From positions 7,771,653 to 7,835,652 of the forward strand of contig NC_136020.1 in the NCBI RefSeq assembly GCF_048128805.1: a stretch of DNA of 64,000 nucleotides, in the 5' to 3' direction. The translations under genes and the position numbers were made by a program. This document shows positions 25,201-38,900 of this stretch, piece by piece. Position 1 is the first letter of the stretch, and each line of letters begins with the position of its first letter. The DNA is from Centroberyx gerrardi (lineage: Eukaryota; Chordata; Actinopteri; Beryciformes; Berycidae). A model generated the notes under the pieces. That model ran no database searches. It was not told where the DNA came from and worked only from the letters and a program-made list of their open reading frames with translations.

Positions 25201-25640
25201 ACACACTGCCTTCGTGTGTACATTAATCATCTTAATCTGTGTGTTGGTAAATATTGCATCATTACAAACATATCAGGCCCTACATCTTCAGGCATATGCA
25301 TAATATTATACTACGCATAATATATCATAATACTCATAATACTCATAATGCTCAACACAAAGCAAAGATTTCCACGTCTTGATGGACTCCCCACTGCTTG
25401 TCAGTCTGTAAATCTTTACAGCACAGTGTTAAGAATGGCCTCCAATTACACTGGAGCCGGCCAATTGGCTGCAGTGTTTTTAATCAATGCCGGCGGAGGT
25501 GCGCTGTTGACGGAGCACAAATCTCCATGGTTACCTTGGTGTGACACACAGGGAAGGGACAAGAGCGCCATGTCCTTCTCTTGTCACCTAAGCTGTGATG
25601 GACTAATGAAACATTGATCACTCACAGCTGTGACTAGGCA

Positions 25641-25702
<62 letters not shown>

Positions 25703-26514
25703 CAAGAACAGGTATGGTAGAGGACATTTTCTTGCCCCCCCAACAGATTGAAGTGTTCAGGATAATACTCCATGAAGGACCTTGTCTGTTATTTTACATA
25801 GCACCTGGTGCTGTCCTCGGACAAAAATGATCAGCTTGTTTGATTATATTGGAGGATTACTCTAGCCTATAGCATAACCTCTGCAATAGACTTTTCTTCA
25901 TCAATAGACTACTACGCATGAATTAGTAGTATAGGAGCATAATGGAGACTTACTCATGCCCCAAACCATTTCTTGTTTGTTTTCTAACTTGTTCTAACTC
26001 GTTTTACTCTTATTATCCACATGTCCTGTGCTGCTGTCTGCCCTGGTGCCAAATTACCGTGGTCCCTGAAGACCCTCCAGTTCTGCCAGCTTCTCATCTA
26101 ACTCAACAGCAAGGTAGGCAGCAATATCCCCTCCCCACACACACACACACACACCGTCTCCTTTCACAGTGTGAACATCGGTTTTCATGCACTTGATTTG
26201 GCTGAGAGAAGATTTTGGACACGCAGAATGGCTGTGTTGGTAAATTCTGTGTTGCAAAACTGTCGATATTATTGATTGATAGAATGACCTGCAACATTGG
26301 TGTATGTGTGAAATCAGGCGTCATGGTTTGGACTGTTTCATCAGTGATTGATGTTCTGCTTGCTGAACACACTAGGCTTCATTGTTTTGCTGTGGAGCTG
26401 CGACAACCACAAGATTGACTGAGCTCTAGTTGTAAACAGACTGTTGGTAAATCTGGCAGTCCTAAAGTAAAGCCCCCACTGGCAGCAGTAACCTAATCCA
26501 CCAGTCCCTAGCCT

Positions 26515-26551
<37 letters not shown>

Positions 26552-29500
26552 AGCAGAGTAGACCATAGCAACTTCTCCCAGGTCTTGCTGTTCAGTCTAC
26601 CTGCGCACCTTTCACCTATTCCTTTCCTCACCGTCTTTAATGACAGTCCCGGATGTGTAATTAAAACCTACTATCTTCCTCCACTCTTCAGCCCTTCTCC
26701 CTGTCACCAGCACCTGCTCTGAGGTGTTGTAATGGCTTCCCAGGGGACCCATCTGTTTTGCCACTATCAACAGCGAGGGATACTTGGAGAAGGATCTACC
26801 AGTCATGACATGACACACTTCTAATCTGTGCTCTATAGCCAGCTTGGTGCCAGATGACTAATGTTGACATTGAATGAACAGATCATGCCTTAAGCCCAGA
26901 CAGTGTGGACTTAATGAGAGTGGAACAGCATCACTGATGCACGTGTGTGCTTCTGGGCGCAAATGGGTTTCCAGCACTTGTCGCCTCTTGGCATTTGGTA
27001 GCTGTCCTTCAGAGATGAGCTGTGATGTCAGCCAGCCTCAAGCTTGCTGCCCTTAAGCCATGTGTGTCATCACCAACATTTCATGCACTGGAACTCATGG
27101 AAAGGCTATGAGATTTAGTGAGAGAGATGGAAAGAGGGAGTGAGGAGTGAGTAGAAATCTAATTAGCTTCCTTGATGGAGAAATTGCTGTTTAGATAGGC
27201 AGCACGATTTGAAGAGTTCTCATCCTATATCTCTAATTCATTCTATCAGAAAATCATTGAAGTCTAGCAGGATATGTGATATAAGATTTATTCAGCAGGA
27301 AAAGATGAGAGAGGTATGACGAGAAATAGGACCAGTGACCCACACATACTACGTCAGTCTGCTTGACTTGTGTGTGTGTGTGTGTGTGTGTGAGTGAGGT
27401 GGAGAGGTGGGTCTCTGACTCTGTCTGAATAGACTCCTGCTGTTGCCCTTCTCTCTCTTCACTGTAGCTAAGCAACATGGGCCCACAGTCCCTTTACATA
27501 GGTGTCCAGGATAAATGCCCATTGGACCCAGACAACAAGGCACTCTCTCAGCTGGAGCTTTCTCCTTTTTCTCTTTCGCTTGCTCTTTCCCTTGTTGTCT
27601 TGCTCTTGCTCTCTCTTAGTCTTGCTCTCACTTTCAGAGAGTCTATCTAGATGTCATGTTTCATCTACAAGTTCATAAAATCACTCTGCCAATTTGGCCT
27701 ATTGATTTTCCGTTGTGTGGTGAACCACTAGGCAACAGGATCACTATTTATTTAAATATAGGTTGCATTTTGTCTCTTTACATTGCTGATCTATGCTTAT
27801 CAAAGTTTTCATAAGCTTTTCAACTTTGGATGAAAATGCTAATACCATTACTAAACCCTATTAATGACATATCTATGTTTTTTTAATAGAAGGCCATACA
27901 GGATCCAAAATCGTTGTAGACTGTTTATTAACAGCAGTAATGCCATCTGGTGGTGTGATCTGAGAAATCACACTCAGTGCAGATGCTCTAAGAGATTCAT
28001 GTGTGTGAAATTCCCAGCTTTTATTACCCTGGCTTATGCAAGTACATCAGCACCAAGGGCCCATCCCCTTTGCTGACTACTCTGGTTGCCAACTGTACTT
28101 CGATACAACAATGATTGGCTGCCACTTCAAAAATAATTGAAACCCTTGTGAGTATTTGTCACGCTCACAACTCACTTCGTAAAATCTCTCACTTTAGGCT
28201 TACCCGCCCTACGAGAAGTAGAGAAAATGGTGGCTACTGGTAGTACACCAATTTGTTTGGATGCAGCTATATTCTCAAGTTCGTCTTACAACGCTCAAGT
28301 CTACCGTAGCCTTAACTGCTAGCTGAGAGCAAGGGGAAACTATGCTAGCTAGGTGCAACCAAGCTTGCAGCGTAAAGTTGTGTTTTGACATGTTACTGTG
28401 CCCCACGTGAGGGCAGGGCGGAGCTTTAGAAGGACAAGGGTCACGATTCGTTGAATTGAGATCTTGGATATTCAGTGATCATAAATTCTATGATGACAAA
28501 GTCACCTCATTATCATGGGTTTGCCGACATAGATCAAAGGACCCTCTCCAGTCAGTCAGGTTGACTTTTTATAAGAAAGGTTTCTCCTTTTCTCTCCCCA
28601 GTGGCCTCGAAGATGACAGCGTCAGTCTTATGCAGCAGAAGCTGGAAAAACAGGTAAGAAGCCAAATTTCATTTGCACAGGAATAACAACACACCATATG
28701 AACTCTGAGAATTCGCACATTTCTTTGTGATCATATTCTTTTTAAGACTTTGGCATGTCTACTCTTTTATACAGATTCCATACAGTTTCTTCCATGTCAT
28801 GGTGCTTTCAAAGGACAGCTGATGTAGTTCATGACCACTCAGCCCATACTGGCCATTGTGCTGCTGCGTTAGTCTAATTAAGCTTTCTTCCTCACATGTA
28901 GATGGCGCTTTACCATAGGATGTGATATTGTAGGATTCACAAAGGTTGTACAGGGGTTATTAATGCGGGACATAGCAAAATGTTTGCTGGGTTGAGGGCT
29001 CGCCTCTGTTCTAGTTGTGAGCTACTGCCAAGATCTGGCATGAGGCCGACAGAGAGAAAGGGCTAAGACGACCTCGTGTTCTGCCACTGTGGTGCCGCCA
29101 AGGGGAGCCCACTGTTGGCAAGACTAGCTTCAACATGAGTGCAATGGTGTGCAATTGAATGATTAATGCGCTGGTTCTGAAATCTTGAGTTTTTCACCTG
29201 CCCTGTCTTGGAATTTGAATGCCTTTTTTATCCTTCAGCTGAGTTGTTTCCTTTTATTCCACCCATGACCTGACATAGCCCTTCTTCTGTCAGGCGATTG
29301 TTCTCTTGTCAACCCTTCCTCCTGAGAGTCTGTGAGACGCCTTATCCCATCCCCAACCTCGCTGTAGCGCTGCAGCGCACGTAGCTTTGATTTAAGCCGG
29401 GAGCCATATTCCGCTATCTCTCAAACATTAGGCTGAGAGAAAGGGAGGACCAGATTGGTGAGTTCAAAGAGAGAGAAGGATTTAGTGCAGGGAGCCTAGC

Positions 29501-29541
<41 letters not shown>

Positions 29542-29892
29542 TGATGTGTCCCACTGTGGCTCAGCTGTGCCATGCACTGATTCAGCTGAGTCCAAACAGC
29601 CTCACTCAAGTGTTCTCTGTCCTTACATAACACATGTGCACACACACACACACACACACACTTATGCCCAGAGGGTGATCAGACGTTGGCTGCTATGGTT
29701 TTTTTTTTTTAAAGAACAAAAAAACAGAAGCAAAACAATGAAAAAACAGCTCTAAAGTACCCACCTTCACAGAGTGTTTTTTTTTTTTATTAAAGGTTTG
29801 TCTATCCCCATATTAAATAGCCCAATGAAGACCATTTAAACAGTAATACCGGGAGCACTGTGACTGTGACCGTATCCCTCTTTAAGCACTTC

Positions 29893-29940
<48 letters not shown>

Positions 29941-32900
29941 GCCCCCCCCCCGCCCTCCCTCTCTGTTCTGGAGCTGGAGCGCTAATGACTGCTGATTCAG
30001 TTAGCAACGGTGACCGCGCGTACACACACACACACAAACACGCACACTGTCACTCAGTCTTTGGCTGAGACGGACTCCTTTTCTGTTGGAGGACCATATA
30101 GTGCAGAGGAGGCTGTTAGTTTATTGATCCTCAGACTCAGTTCCAGAAGAGGAAAGAGGGACAGGGAGACGGAGCTATGCCCAGCAGGAGTGCTGCTCCG
30201 TGGGGGAGAGTGTAGCTTCGCGTGGCCTTGAGGGGAATGGGACCTGGAGTGTTTGTTCCATTTTGTTTGTTCCATAGAGAAACTTGTACACTTTGGCCCC
30301 ACGCTCATTCAGGATGTCAATGGAACGGGTTAGTAACTTCTAATGTTTCTGTTTCTGATATTTTCAGTACATTTTTTTAATCTGTTTGTGGGTAACGACC
30401 TATGCGCATGATACAGGTGTCTGTCTGTTTTTTCTCTCTGTCTTCCTGTCTGTCTGTTCCTGTCTGTCTGTTTCTGATATTTTCAGTGTATTTTTTTATC
30501 TGTTTGAGGGTAACGACTCATGCGCATGATACAGGTGTCTGTCTGTTTTTTCCCTCCATCTTCCTGTCTGTCTGTTCCTGTCTTTGTGAGATAGAAGGAG
30601 CAAGAAATCCGGACAGCATTTCAGACACTCAGACACTTTGCACATGTGTTTTTGTCTTGAGAGTTTGTTAAGTTGGCCGGACATTAATGCGATGCTTTTG
30701 TGCGCTTCTTCTTTTAACTTCTCGGTGTATGTTGTGTATCAGCTCTTCTCAGTCCATCCAGGTCATATCATTGTTATCAGGTCCTTTGGCAAGCACACAC
30801 TTCCTTGTATTTGAATATCTCCTCAAATCAATGTATGCTATTTACATTAGACCACTTTTCTTGTTTTTTAAGTCCATGTTTTGGCTCAGACAGGAAGGAC
30901 CATGAAAGCCTGAATGGAGTCACATCCTGGTCTGAAAATGCCAAGTACCCAGTCTTTACAAAGGAATAGAATTACAATGGATTGGCTTAAAATAGCACAG
31001 TGTGCTCACAATTACACAGGGAAGACAAAACATACTAGTCTGACTTTGCCGGTATGAAGAATTAGCCGAGTCTGTAAGCCTACACCGTAAAAAATGTCCA
31101 TCTTAATAAGTCATTTAGTCTTCAAGTCCAAGTCTCATTTTGATTCTAAAATTATGACAATGTGTGAGGTAATTCATAGTTGTTTCCAATGCAGTTTCAC
31201 TTCTTTCAAATTGTCAGTACCTACCTAAGACACAATGCTAGACCAAGTGAATGATTTTTTTTTTTTTTGCTGTAGCCACAATCCTGTAGCTATCTGTAGC
31301 CAAAATCTAAAGGAGAAAAAAATAAAGAGTTTGAGAAGAGTTTCAGGCCAGATCCATCTTCAAAATGAAGGCCAGTTTTAAAACTTGATCATCAGCAAAG
31401 TCTATTTCTTCATCACCATTGTTGTGCATCCTGAAGTTTGGCAATATTTCCAAATTCACTTAGCACATTAACACTAATGATGTTCATTATGATAATCCTG
31501 CTTGATGTTTTATTCATTTGTCGCTTTTATTTATAGCCATAAAGAGAGCCACATGCAAATCCTGGTCCTCTTATAACAAAGTCTTTTGAAATGATAACGA
31601 ATCTAGGTCCAGATAATAAAGCTCCCAGACCTCTGCGTACTTGGGTATTAAAGAACTAATGTATTCAATAATACCCTTTGTATTCCTTAAAAAGACCCCT
31701 TTATTTTGGCTCTTATGTATGTTATTTCTTTTTCTTAGCTGTTCTGTGTTGTTCATGATCATCCGAGGCTCATAGGAATATATTGTCCCATCTATTGTCA
31801 GGACTCTATGGCTCTGGCCGCTGTACTCATTTCTCAGACATTTTCTCAGTGCTGGCACAATGACGGATGAGTTATGAAAGCTTTTTGTGCTGGCATATAT
31901 GAGACAAGACCTCCTGGTCTCCTTTCCAGCTCACTAAACAGCATCACTAAACAGGACTTGTTGTTGTGCGTTCCGCGCGCTAATTAATGCACTTACGTAA
32001 TCCACCGGCTGCTTTGACCACAGAGACGGAGGCTTGAGGGGCAGTTGACAAAACATGACCAGGGTGGATTTTCTATCCTTAGTGGAGCCTCACAAAGTCA
32101 CTAAACTGTATACCGCACTACACACCAAGTCTGCATAGTCCTTGGGCACAAATACTAGTTACTACTAGCAAAAGGAGTAAAAAAGCTCTCCCTCACATCA
32201 CTCGTCTGTTTGTGATGGATCTGAGAGTGCAACTGTCAACTCCGATATGCCCACTGGCTCATTGCTGTCCCAAATCTTCATGCTGTGGAGAGTTCAGTCA
32301 TGCTTTGAAACAGAATACAGCATGACACCAAACAAGACTCTCACAGCACCCGGGATTGCAGCTTTGAGCTATTCAATAAACCCATTCAAGGCACTCAGTG
32401 GGATGTGGGCATGATTATAGGGTTTTGTGTTGGCTTTATTCAACAGTTTGAGGTTATTTTGTTGTCTCTATATAGGCTTTATCCTTCAGGTTATTTTTTC
32501 TGTTACGTATGTCATCTGATATCTGCAAACCATTACCTGTACTGTACTTCTGCATTGTCAGTGTAGTGTGGCAATTCATCACTGCACTTATTATTTGAAT
32601 AGAGCATTTTTCAATGTCCCATTTTTTGTAAGAATATTTAAATGATGCCCTTACCTTTTTTATTATGCAAAACCTCAATTTGTTTATTCCATCATGTAGC
32701 CATCCATTCTGCTGGCTAACCTTGACAGGCTGTTGGCCATTTTCCCCGTAGACCCAGGTGGTTAAAAAACATGTTGTCATATGACTAACTTGTCCAGGTC
32801 AGACTGATTGTTTCATTCTGCTGAGACCATCTGAAGCTCCAAGAGACTATCACGGCCCCACTATACCTCAACAATAGTCCACCGAAGTGTCGTCATTTCG

Positions 32901-35900
32901 AGGCTCCCGGATCATGTCCGGTTCCTTTTATTTTTCTCCTATTTCAAAAGTGAATACGATTTCCCGTTTACCATTCGTTAAATATGTGAAACCATGACAT
33001 TAGAAATATCACAGGACTAATTTATTATATGTGTTATTGACTTAATCAATTTTTAAAAAAAATATTTGTTAACAAAAATGGATGTTGTGTCACAGAGAAT
33101 GATTTTCAAAAAACAACAATTTTATTGCAGCTTCAAAACTGGTTCACACCCACCTTAACAAACAAAGAAATCAAATAAATCAAATCAAAGAAATAATCAG
33201 TGTGACATAGTTAGAGGCAATCATTTTACACCCCTTATTAATTTTCCCATTAGTCTGACAAGGCGATGGAACCGGAATTCCTTATTTGGGCAGAAAATTT
33301 ACGTCACGCTTCAATGGTCTATAGGAAGGGGGGGAGGGAGCTAAGGAAAGAGGGAAGGAAAGCAGGGAAGATGACAGTGAGGTGACAGCAAAAGGACAAA
33401 GATGGAAAGAAAGGAGGAAAATTCAAGCACAAGAGCCACTTCTCATTGACATCGGAATGTAGTCTGTTGCCATGGAAACGCTCCTTTGCTGTGGGGCACT
33501 GACGACACGGAGCCAGTCAGTATGACAGCCAATAGTCTTTTTGTTGGCAAAGGTACAGTCATCAAAGGTGCAACACAGGTTATGTCATGACCTTCCTATG
33601 TCTGATGAGGGAAGAGTAAGGACACACTGATTTTTAACAGTCTAGCCATGGCCATACGTAACTCTGAATGATATCCTAACCTGTCTGTTTGAACTGTCCA
33701 TCTGGGCTTGAGGGTTGAATGTGGAGCACTGTCCTTAAACCTGTCTGTCAGTGTATCTTTCTGGCTGTTTGAGTTATTAGGTCTCCGTCACCAATGTCCA
33801 GGAGCAGAGAGGACAGCTTAATGTGGTTTTGATGACTGATGAGTGGCTAATTAGCACTTTAACAACAGGTAGCTTCAACCAAGCCATCTGATTGGTCAAA
33901 GAGGCTTTATAACCATGCTGATGATTCCCATATTCGTAACTACTATATCAAAGCCATTATACCCTGGAGGGTGCTCTTTACTGTTATCGTGGATACTCTG
34001 ATGCTGAAGGTATTTATCACTGTGGCATCACCATCATACCTATATCTGCAACAAAGAGCTCCCTCTTGGGAATATTTGCGATAGTCATAGGGTTTTAGGG
34101 GAGAGTTAAAGCAATATACATACTGGCTAAAGAATATCATTAATACCCTGTCACACTCTTTCTGTGTGTTTGTGTGTGCAGCTGTCAGCTGTGGCTTTTC
34201 CGGAGACTTCATCTCCAGTGTTATCTTGCTGGCCAGTTGAGATACCTATTGATAGCAGATGGTACAGGGTGACGAGCTTCTCCGAGGACAGGACAAATAT
34301 GCGCAGTGCTGTAACTCAGGCCTGATGTAGCTGATCTTGCACCGGGTTATTTATTATATAGTGAGAAATGCAGATTGAAACACAATGTAACTTTCTATGT
34401 ATTTGTTATGCCTAGTCTGATCTAAGCATAACCTAGTACTTGCTCTTCCTTGACCAAAGTGAAGAGGCAGTGTTCTCAAGCCTGGCTAAATGATCCTTGA
34501 CCTTCTTATGACATTTAAAAGATTGCAGCCTGTTATAGATGTTTGCCATAGAACAATGGTTTCCAATCATGTGCCATCACGGGAAAAGTATGCAAGTTTT
34601 CATTCCATTCAAACACTACACTATTTGCTAGTTATACCCTCCCCCTCCTTTCTGGTTGAAGTTCTGCCATCTAATTAAATCAGCTGGTGTAGCGTTTGGT
34701 TGGAATGGAAACCTGCATACTCTTGGCCCTTGATAGCACATGATTGGAGACCACTGGAATAGAATGAAGTTCCTCACCATTGCTGTCGCCCTGCTCGGTC
34801 CACAGAGGGCGCTGCTCGAACAGAAGCAGCGGAGAAAGCGCCAGGAGCCTCTGATGGTCCAGCCCAACCCAGAAGCCCGGCCCCGGCGCTCCAGGCCGCG
34901 GCGTAGTGAGGAGCAGGCCCCGCTGGTGGAGTCCCGCCTCAGTATCACTAGCGACGTCATCATTGACGGTGAGGGAGACATGTTCTAACCGCTGTAATGG
35001 CTGACAATCAGGGAGGATGGAGAGGAGTGAAAGCTGGCAGTAGGTGATGCAGATGGACCCTGGCAGGCCCATGAAAGAGGCAATCAGGGATCCCGTGATG
35101 GACGACATAGCTTTGACAAGACTTTGGTTAGAGCTAGAGACAAAGGGAGGAGTGATCAGGAGAAGGGCTTTACTCTACATTAGCAGAATGAATTAGAGTA
35201 AAGTTAAAGCCGGGATCACACTGCTTCCATAATGTATTTATGTTGGTACAAACTGTGTGCAGAGTTCTAGGCAACGATCCCACGGTTAAAACATTTTGAG
35301 ATCAAACACACACCAATCATATATCAGACACTTAAAATCAACTGTTGATGGCTTTCACTCAACAACATCCCTGTCAATCCTTTGGCAAACTAGTCATTTT
35401 GCAGCAAACAGGCTGACTCTCAGATCCAGCCAAAACAGATGAGCTGACACACTCAGACAAGCAGGACCAGATCAGTAGCACAAAATGAGCAACTTACAAG
35501 CTAAGGTTACAACTGACTGTTTTCCCCTGCCATAGGTATTGATGGCCCGGCAGCTTTCTTGGGTACAGACGCCCCTGATCTGGGTACAAAAATCCAAATA
35601 CTCTCGGTGAACCAGTCCCAGTCCCAACCTCAGTCCCAACCCCAGTCCCAACCCCAGTCCCCTGCTGCTGAGGAGCCTGAAAGGGACGGGGACACTGAGA
35701 CGCTGCTGGAGCCCAAGACGGACATCCATGAGTTGCTACAGAAACGAGGTGAGTCCTGGCAGAGCCTAGCCCCTTTAATGTAATTTTAAATAAATTTTAC
35801 TTTAAGCAGAGGGTTGGTGAGACACTGTTTTCTCATTAAAACATTTAAAACCCATGGAACTCTTTATCAAGTTTACCCAGTGGACAGGGAAGATACTGTA

Positions 35901-38900
35901 CCTCTTGGAGCTGAGAAGGTCAAGCAAATGTAACAGCCGTTGCGGCTTCATTTGCACACCGTTCGGTTATTTGCCTAGATCATTGACTCTGTGAGTCCCC
36001 TGATGCCACTCTACAAACACAAACACAAAGTAGCATCAGAGATCCTATCCAGTGCGCTGTTGCTTGGCCTGAGTATCTGATTCACATCCCTGGGCTTTAA
36101 AAACAACACCTTGGAGTATAGCAGGAGGTCTGTATGACATCGGGTGGAAAAGGAAAGTGAGAGTGAAAGAAGTAGAGAAACAGAGAGAAAAGAGGTAAAA
36201 ATAGAGAGGAAAAAAGTATGAGGTGAGAAGAGTGGTGAGGGAGGAGGAGGTTGAGTGCAGTGTATTTCGGGTCAGGACGACAATGATTCAGCTGAAGTCT
36301 GAGAGCTCCATATCCACTTTGCGTTTATGTCATGACAGTCCTTTTAAATTGCTCCAAATTAGCAGTCATTGTAAAAAAGCAACAACAAAAAAAAACAGTC
36401 TTTTCTTATCCCTAGAAGCTGAAGCACTCTGCTGCTGCAGTATGCAGCAGGGACGCAGACAGTGGCGAGATTGATAGTGACGCAGTGAGAAATGGGTCAT
36501 TTAATCATAGGCCAGGGCATCGTTCACACTGCAGTGCTTATCTATGGCATCATCACAGCTGCTGCCACCTACACTCTGAGAAATATGCTGTTAAATTTTG
36601 GCTGATAGCACCAGCCACTTGGCAGGTGTTTTTGAAGTTTATGGAAGATCCATTGTATTCAAGCCCACATTTTGAATGGGGTAAAACCCAGAGTGAGTTG
36701 TGGAACTCCTAAAATAGAGATAGAGAAAAGAGACAGGAACATTTGGATTAACCTGCCACTGTATAGCAGGTAGAGCAAAAATAGTTTCCCCACCCTGAAT
36801 ATAAACATGTTCACTTTCATTTAAAGCAAGGAAAGGGTCTAAGAGGTTGAAACTGTACACGTGTCATATAATGTTGGCCATTGACTTGTATCCAACAGTT
36901 GATGATATGAAATTCCTAGACATTTAGTTGAGTTTGAATTGAATCTTGGCTCGAATGATCAAAGTGCAGTTTTTTTAATTACCTTATCTGTTTCCTGGGC
37001 TACAGTGTGACATGCCACGGTAACAGACGTCACTCTCCTTCTCAATAATGCAAGGCCTCATTGTTAAGTCAGCCCAGTTTAGCACAGGGACATGTCCTCA
37101 GGAGTTCCAGCAGGTATTTTTGGCTCCCCGTCCTTGCATATTACCCCAGCCCCTCAGGAAACCAAGGAGACAGAAATAGGAAGTTTTGAGGTACATTCAT
37201 ATTTGATAACCCCATTCAATCAAAATATGTATTTTTGGCTGACTGCAAAATTTAATATTCTTCACATACTGTGTGGTAATTATCATGCAGACGAGTGTCT
37301 TTTTGGTTTGATTTAGTAGCTTTGAGTCTGGGTGTTGAAAAGGTTTCTGGTTAGCCTATTATGAGTCCTCTCTGACATTTCCAGATGGCTGATTTTAATA
37401 AGCTACTGGCCTACACAACTTTGTTTGGGTGTTTTAATTGGAGCCCTGGAGTCACAGTTAGAGAGAAGCTAACATTTGCAATCTGTATATCATGATGGCT
37501 CTTACGTTGGCATTGGGAGAGCTACAACTCCAGGGCTCATCTCTTGTGAATACCCCAGTATAAATATTATGTTTGGCTGTGTTTCTCTCTCATTATTCAT
37601 CTTGCCTACCATGGCACAGGACATTGCTCTCCCAACCAACCCCTCCCACTCTCTGGTTGAGCCTGCCCAGGATAGGTTAGTCCAGGTGACTGGCACAGAG
37701 GAGGAGGTGCCAGAGAGGTCAGAGGTCAGAAAGTCTCCCTTGTCTGCCAAGGAGAAAAGAGAGCAGCTTTCCCAGTGGTGGGACAAAATAATTCTGGTTG
37801 TTTCTCTTCAATGCTAACGATAGTTTTTAGCCCCGCGACAGCATGGGCTCTATGGATTGCTTTGTCAGCCGGTCGGTTGCTCTGTAATTCAATGTTGCAG
37901 GGTTAGACTCTTAGTCTTGTCAGATTAGATATTACTGGGCAGGAAAAACAATATTATTTTTCCTAATTTTCTCCAATGTGGGGAAATATGTTCTTCAAAC
38001 CTGACACTTACCACCCTGGGTTCAAAAAGTGGCTGGAGAGAGGTGTTAGTAGGATTATAGACAATATACAATGATGACAAGAATTAAAGCAGAAATATTA
38101 TATTCCTGACATGCAAAACAATCCTCTCGCTAAACCGTCCCTCTCTGCTCTTGAAAAGGCAGTAAAGACCTGTTTCTATGGAAGAAGTGTCCGTAATTTA
38201 CTCTTTGCTGCTTTCAAACTCCCAACAATCGTCTGACGACAAAAGGTTTGCCTGGAGTCATGACATTGATGAGGAAATATGTGAAGCAGATTGGAAGGAT
38301 ATTTGTTTTAAATCCCAAGTCCTAACTATTAACACAAGATTCAAACTTTTACAACATAAATGGTTAATGAGAACTCCTTGTGCACTACATCGTTTTAACC
38401 CAAATATCCCAGACGAATTAAATACAATGAAGATAAGGGCACAGAAGGATGGAAGAAGGTCATGGAAAATGTCTCTGTCCTAAACTATGTAAACTGCCAA
38501 ATAGAGCTTGGTATATTTCTATTTACTTCAAGGCAAACATACAATTGCTATGCTTTGGAAAAGCACTGGAAAACCAATTATCAGCCAATTATTATTATCA
38601 TTATTATTATTATTTTACCTTTTTTATGTATTTATTCATCACGTAAAAAACATTGGTTAATAAAAGAAAAAAAGATTTATTGTGCAACATATAAATATAC
38701 CAACAGCAGCAACAACATTATTATTATCCAAGTCGTTTGAAGTCAAGCAATTCCAAGGCATACTTTCTTTGCAGTTATAAAACAAAACAAAACAATGTTC
38801 TAACAATCCATAATTAGCAAAGGCCTGAGGAAACTAAATTTCTCCCTGCTCACTGAAATCTTTCCACACCGAGAGACCACTGTCATTTTTTGACAGCGCA

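Larger units (their letters stand above)
19291..28601. other. tulp3 intron 1
   Basis: A 9.3 kb intron without recognisable exons. Its first 500 bp are rich in TAACGTTA/GCTAGC palindromic words. It contains a tRNA-SINE at 21.68 kb, a poly(A) run near 23081-23097, several (GT)n/(CA)n arrays and a CTCF-like core at 27942-27953. Open frames inside it are repeat-driven or short. Confidence 0.6.
28654..34805. other. tulp3 intron 2
   Basis: A 6.1 kb intron with no recognisable exon. It holds (TG)n at 29503-29540, (CA)n at 29640-29660, a long (CT)n at 29895-29938 followed by a C-run, a 119-bp tandem duplication at 30351-30588 and a MITE at 31081-31278. The remainder looks unique. Confidence 0.6.

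Noticed and set aside
27255-27600. A CTCTTGCTCTT-rich stretch as a coding or regulatory block
   Set aside because: It is low-complexity pyrimidine sequence next to a (TG)n repeat, without further support.
31571-31858. A 95-residue minus-strand open frame in tulp3 intron 2
   Set aside because: I could not match it to any family, and it lacks splice context or a promoter; probably chance.
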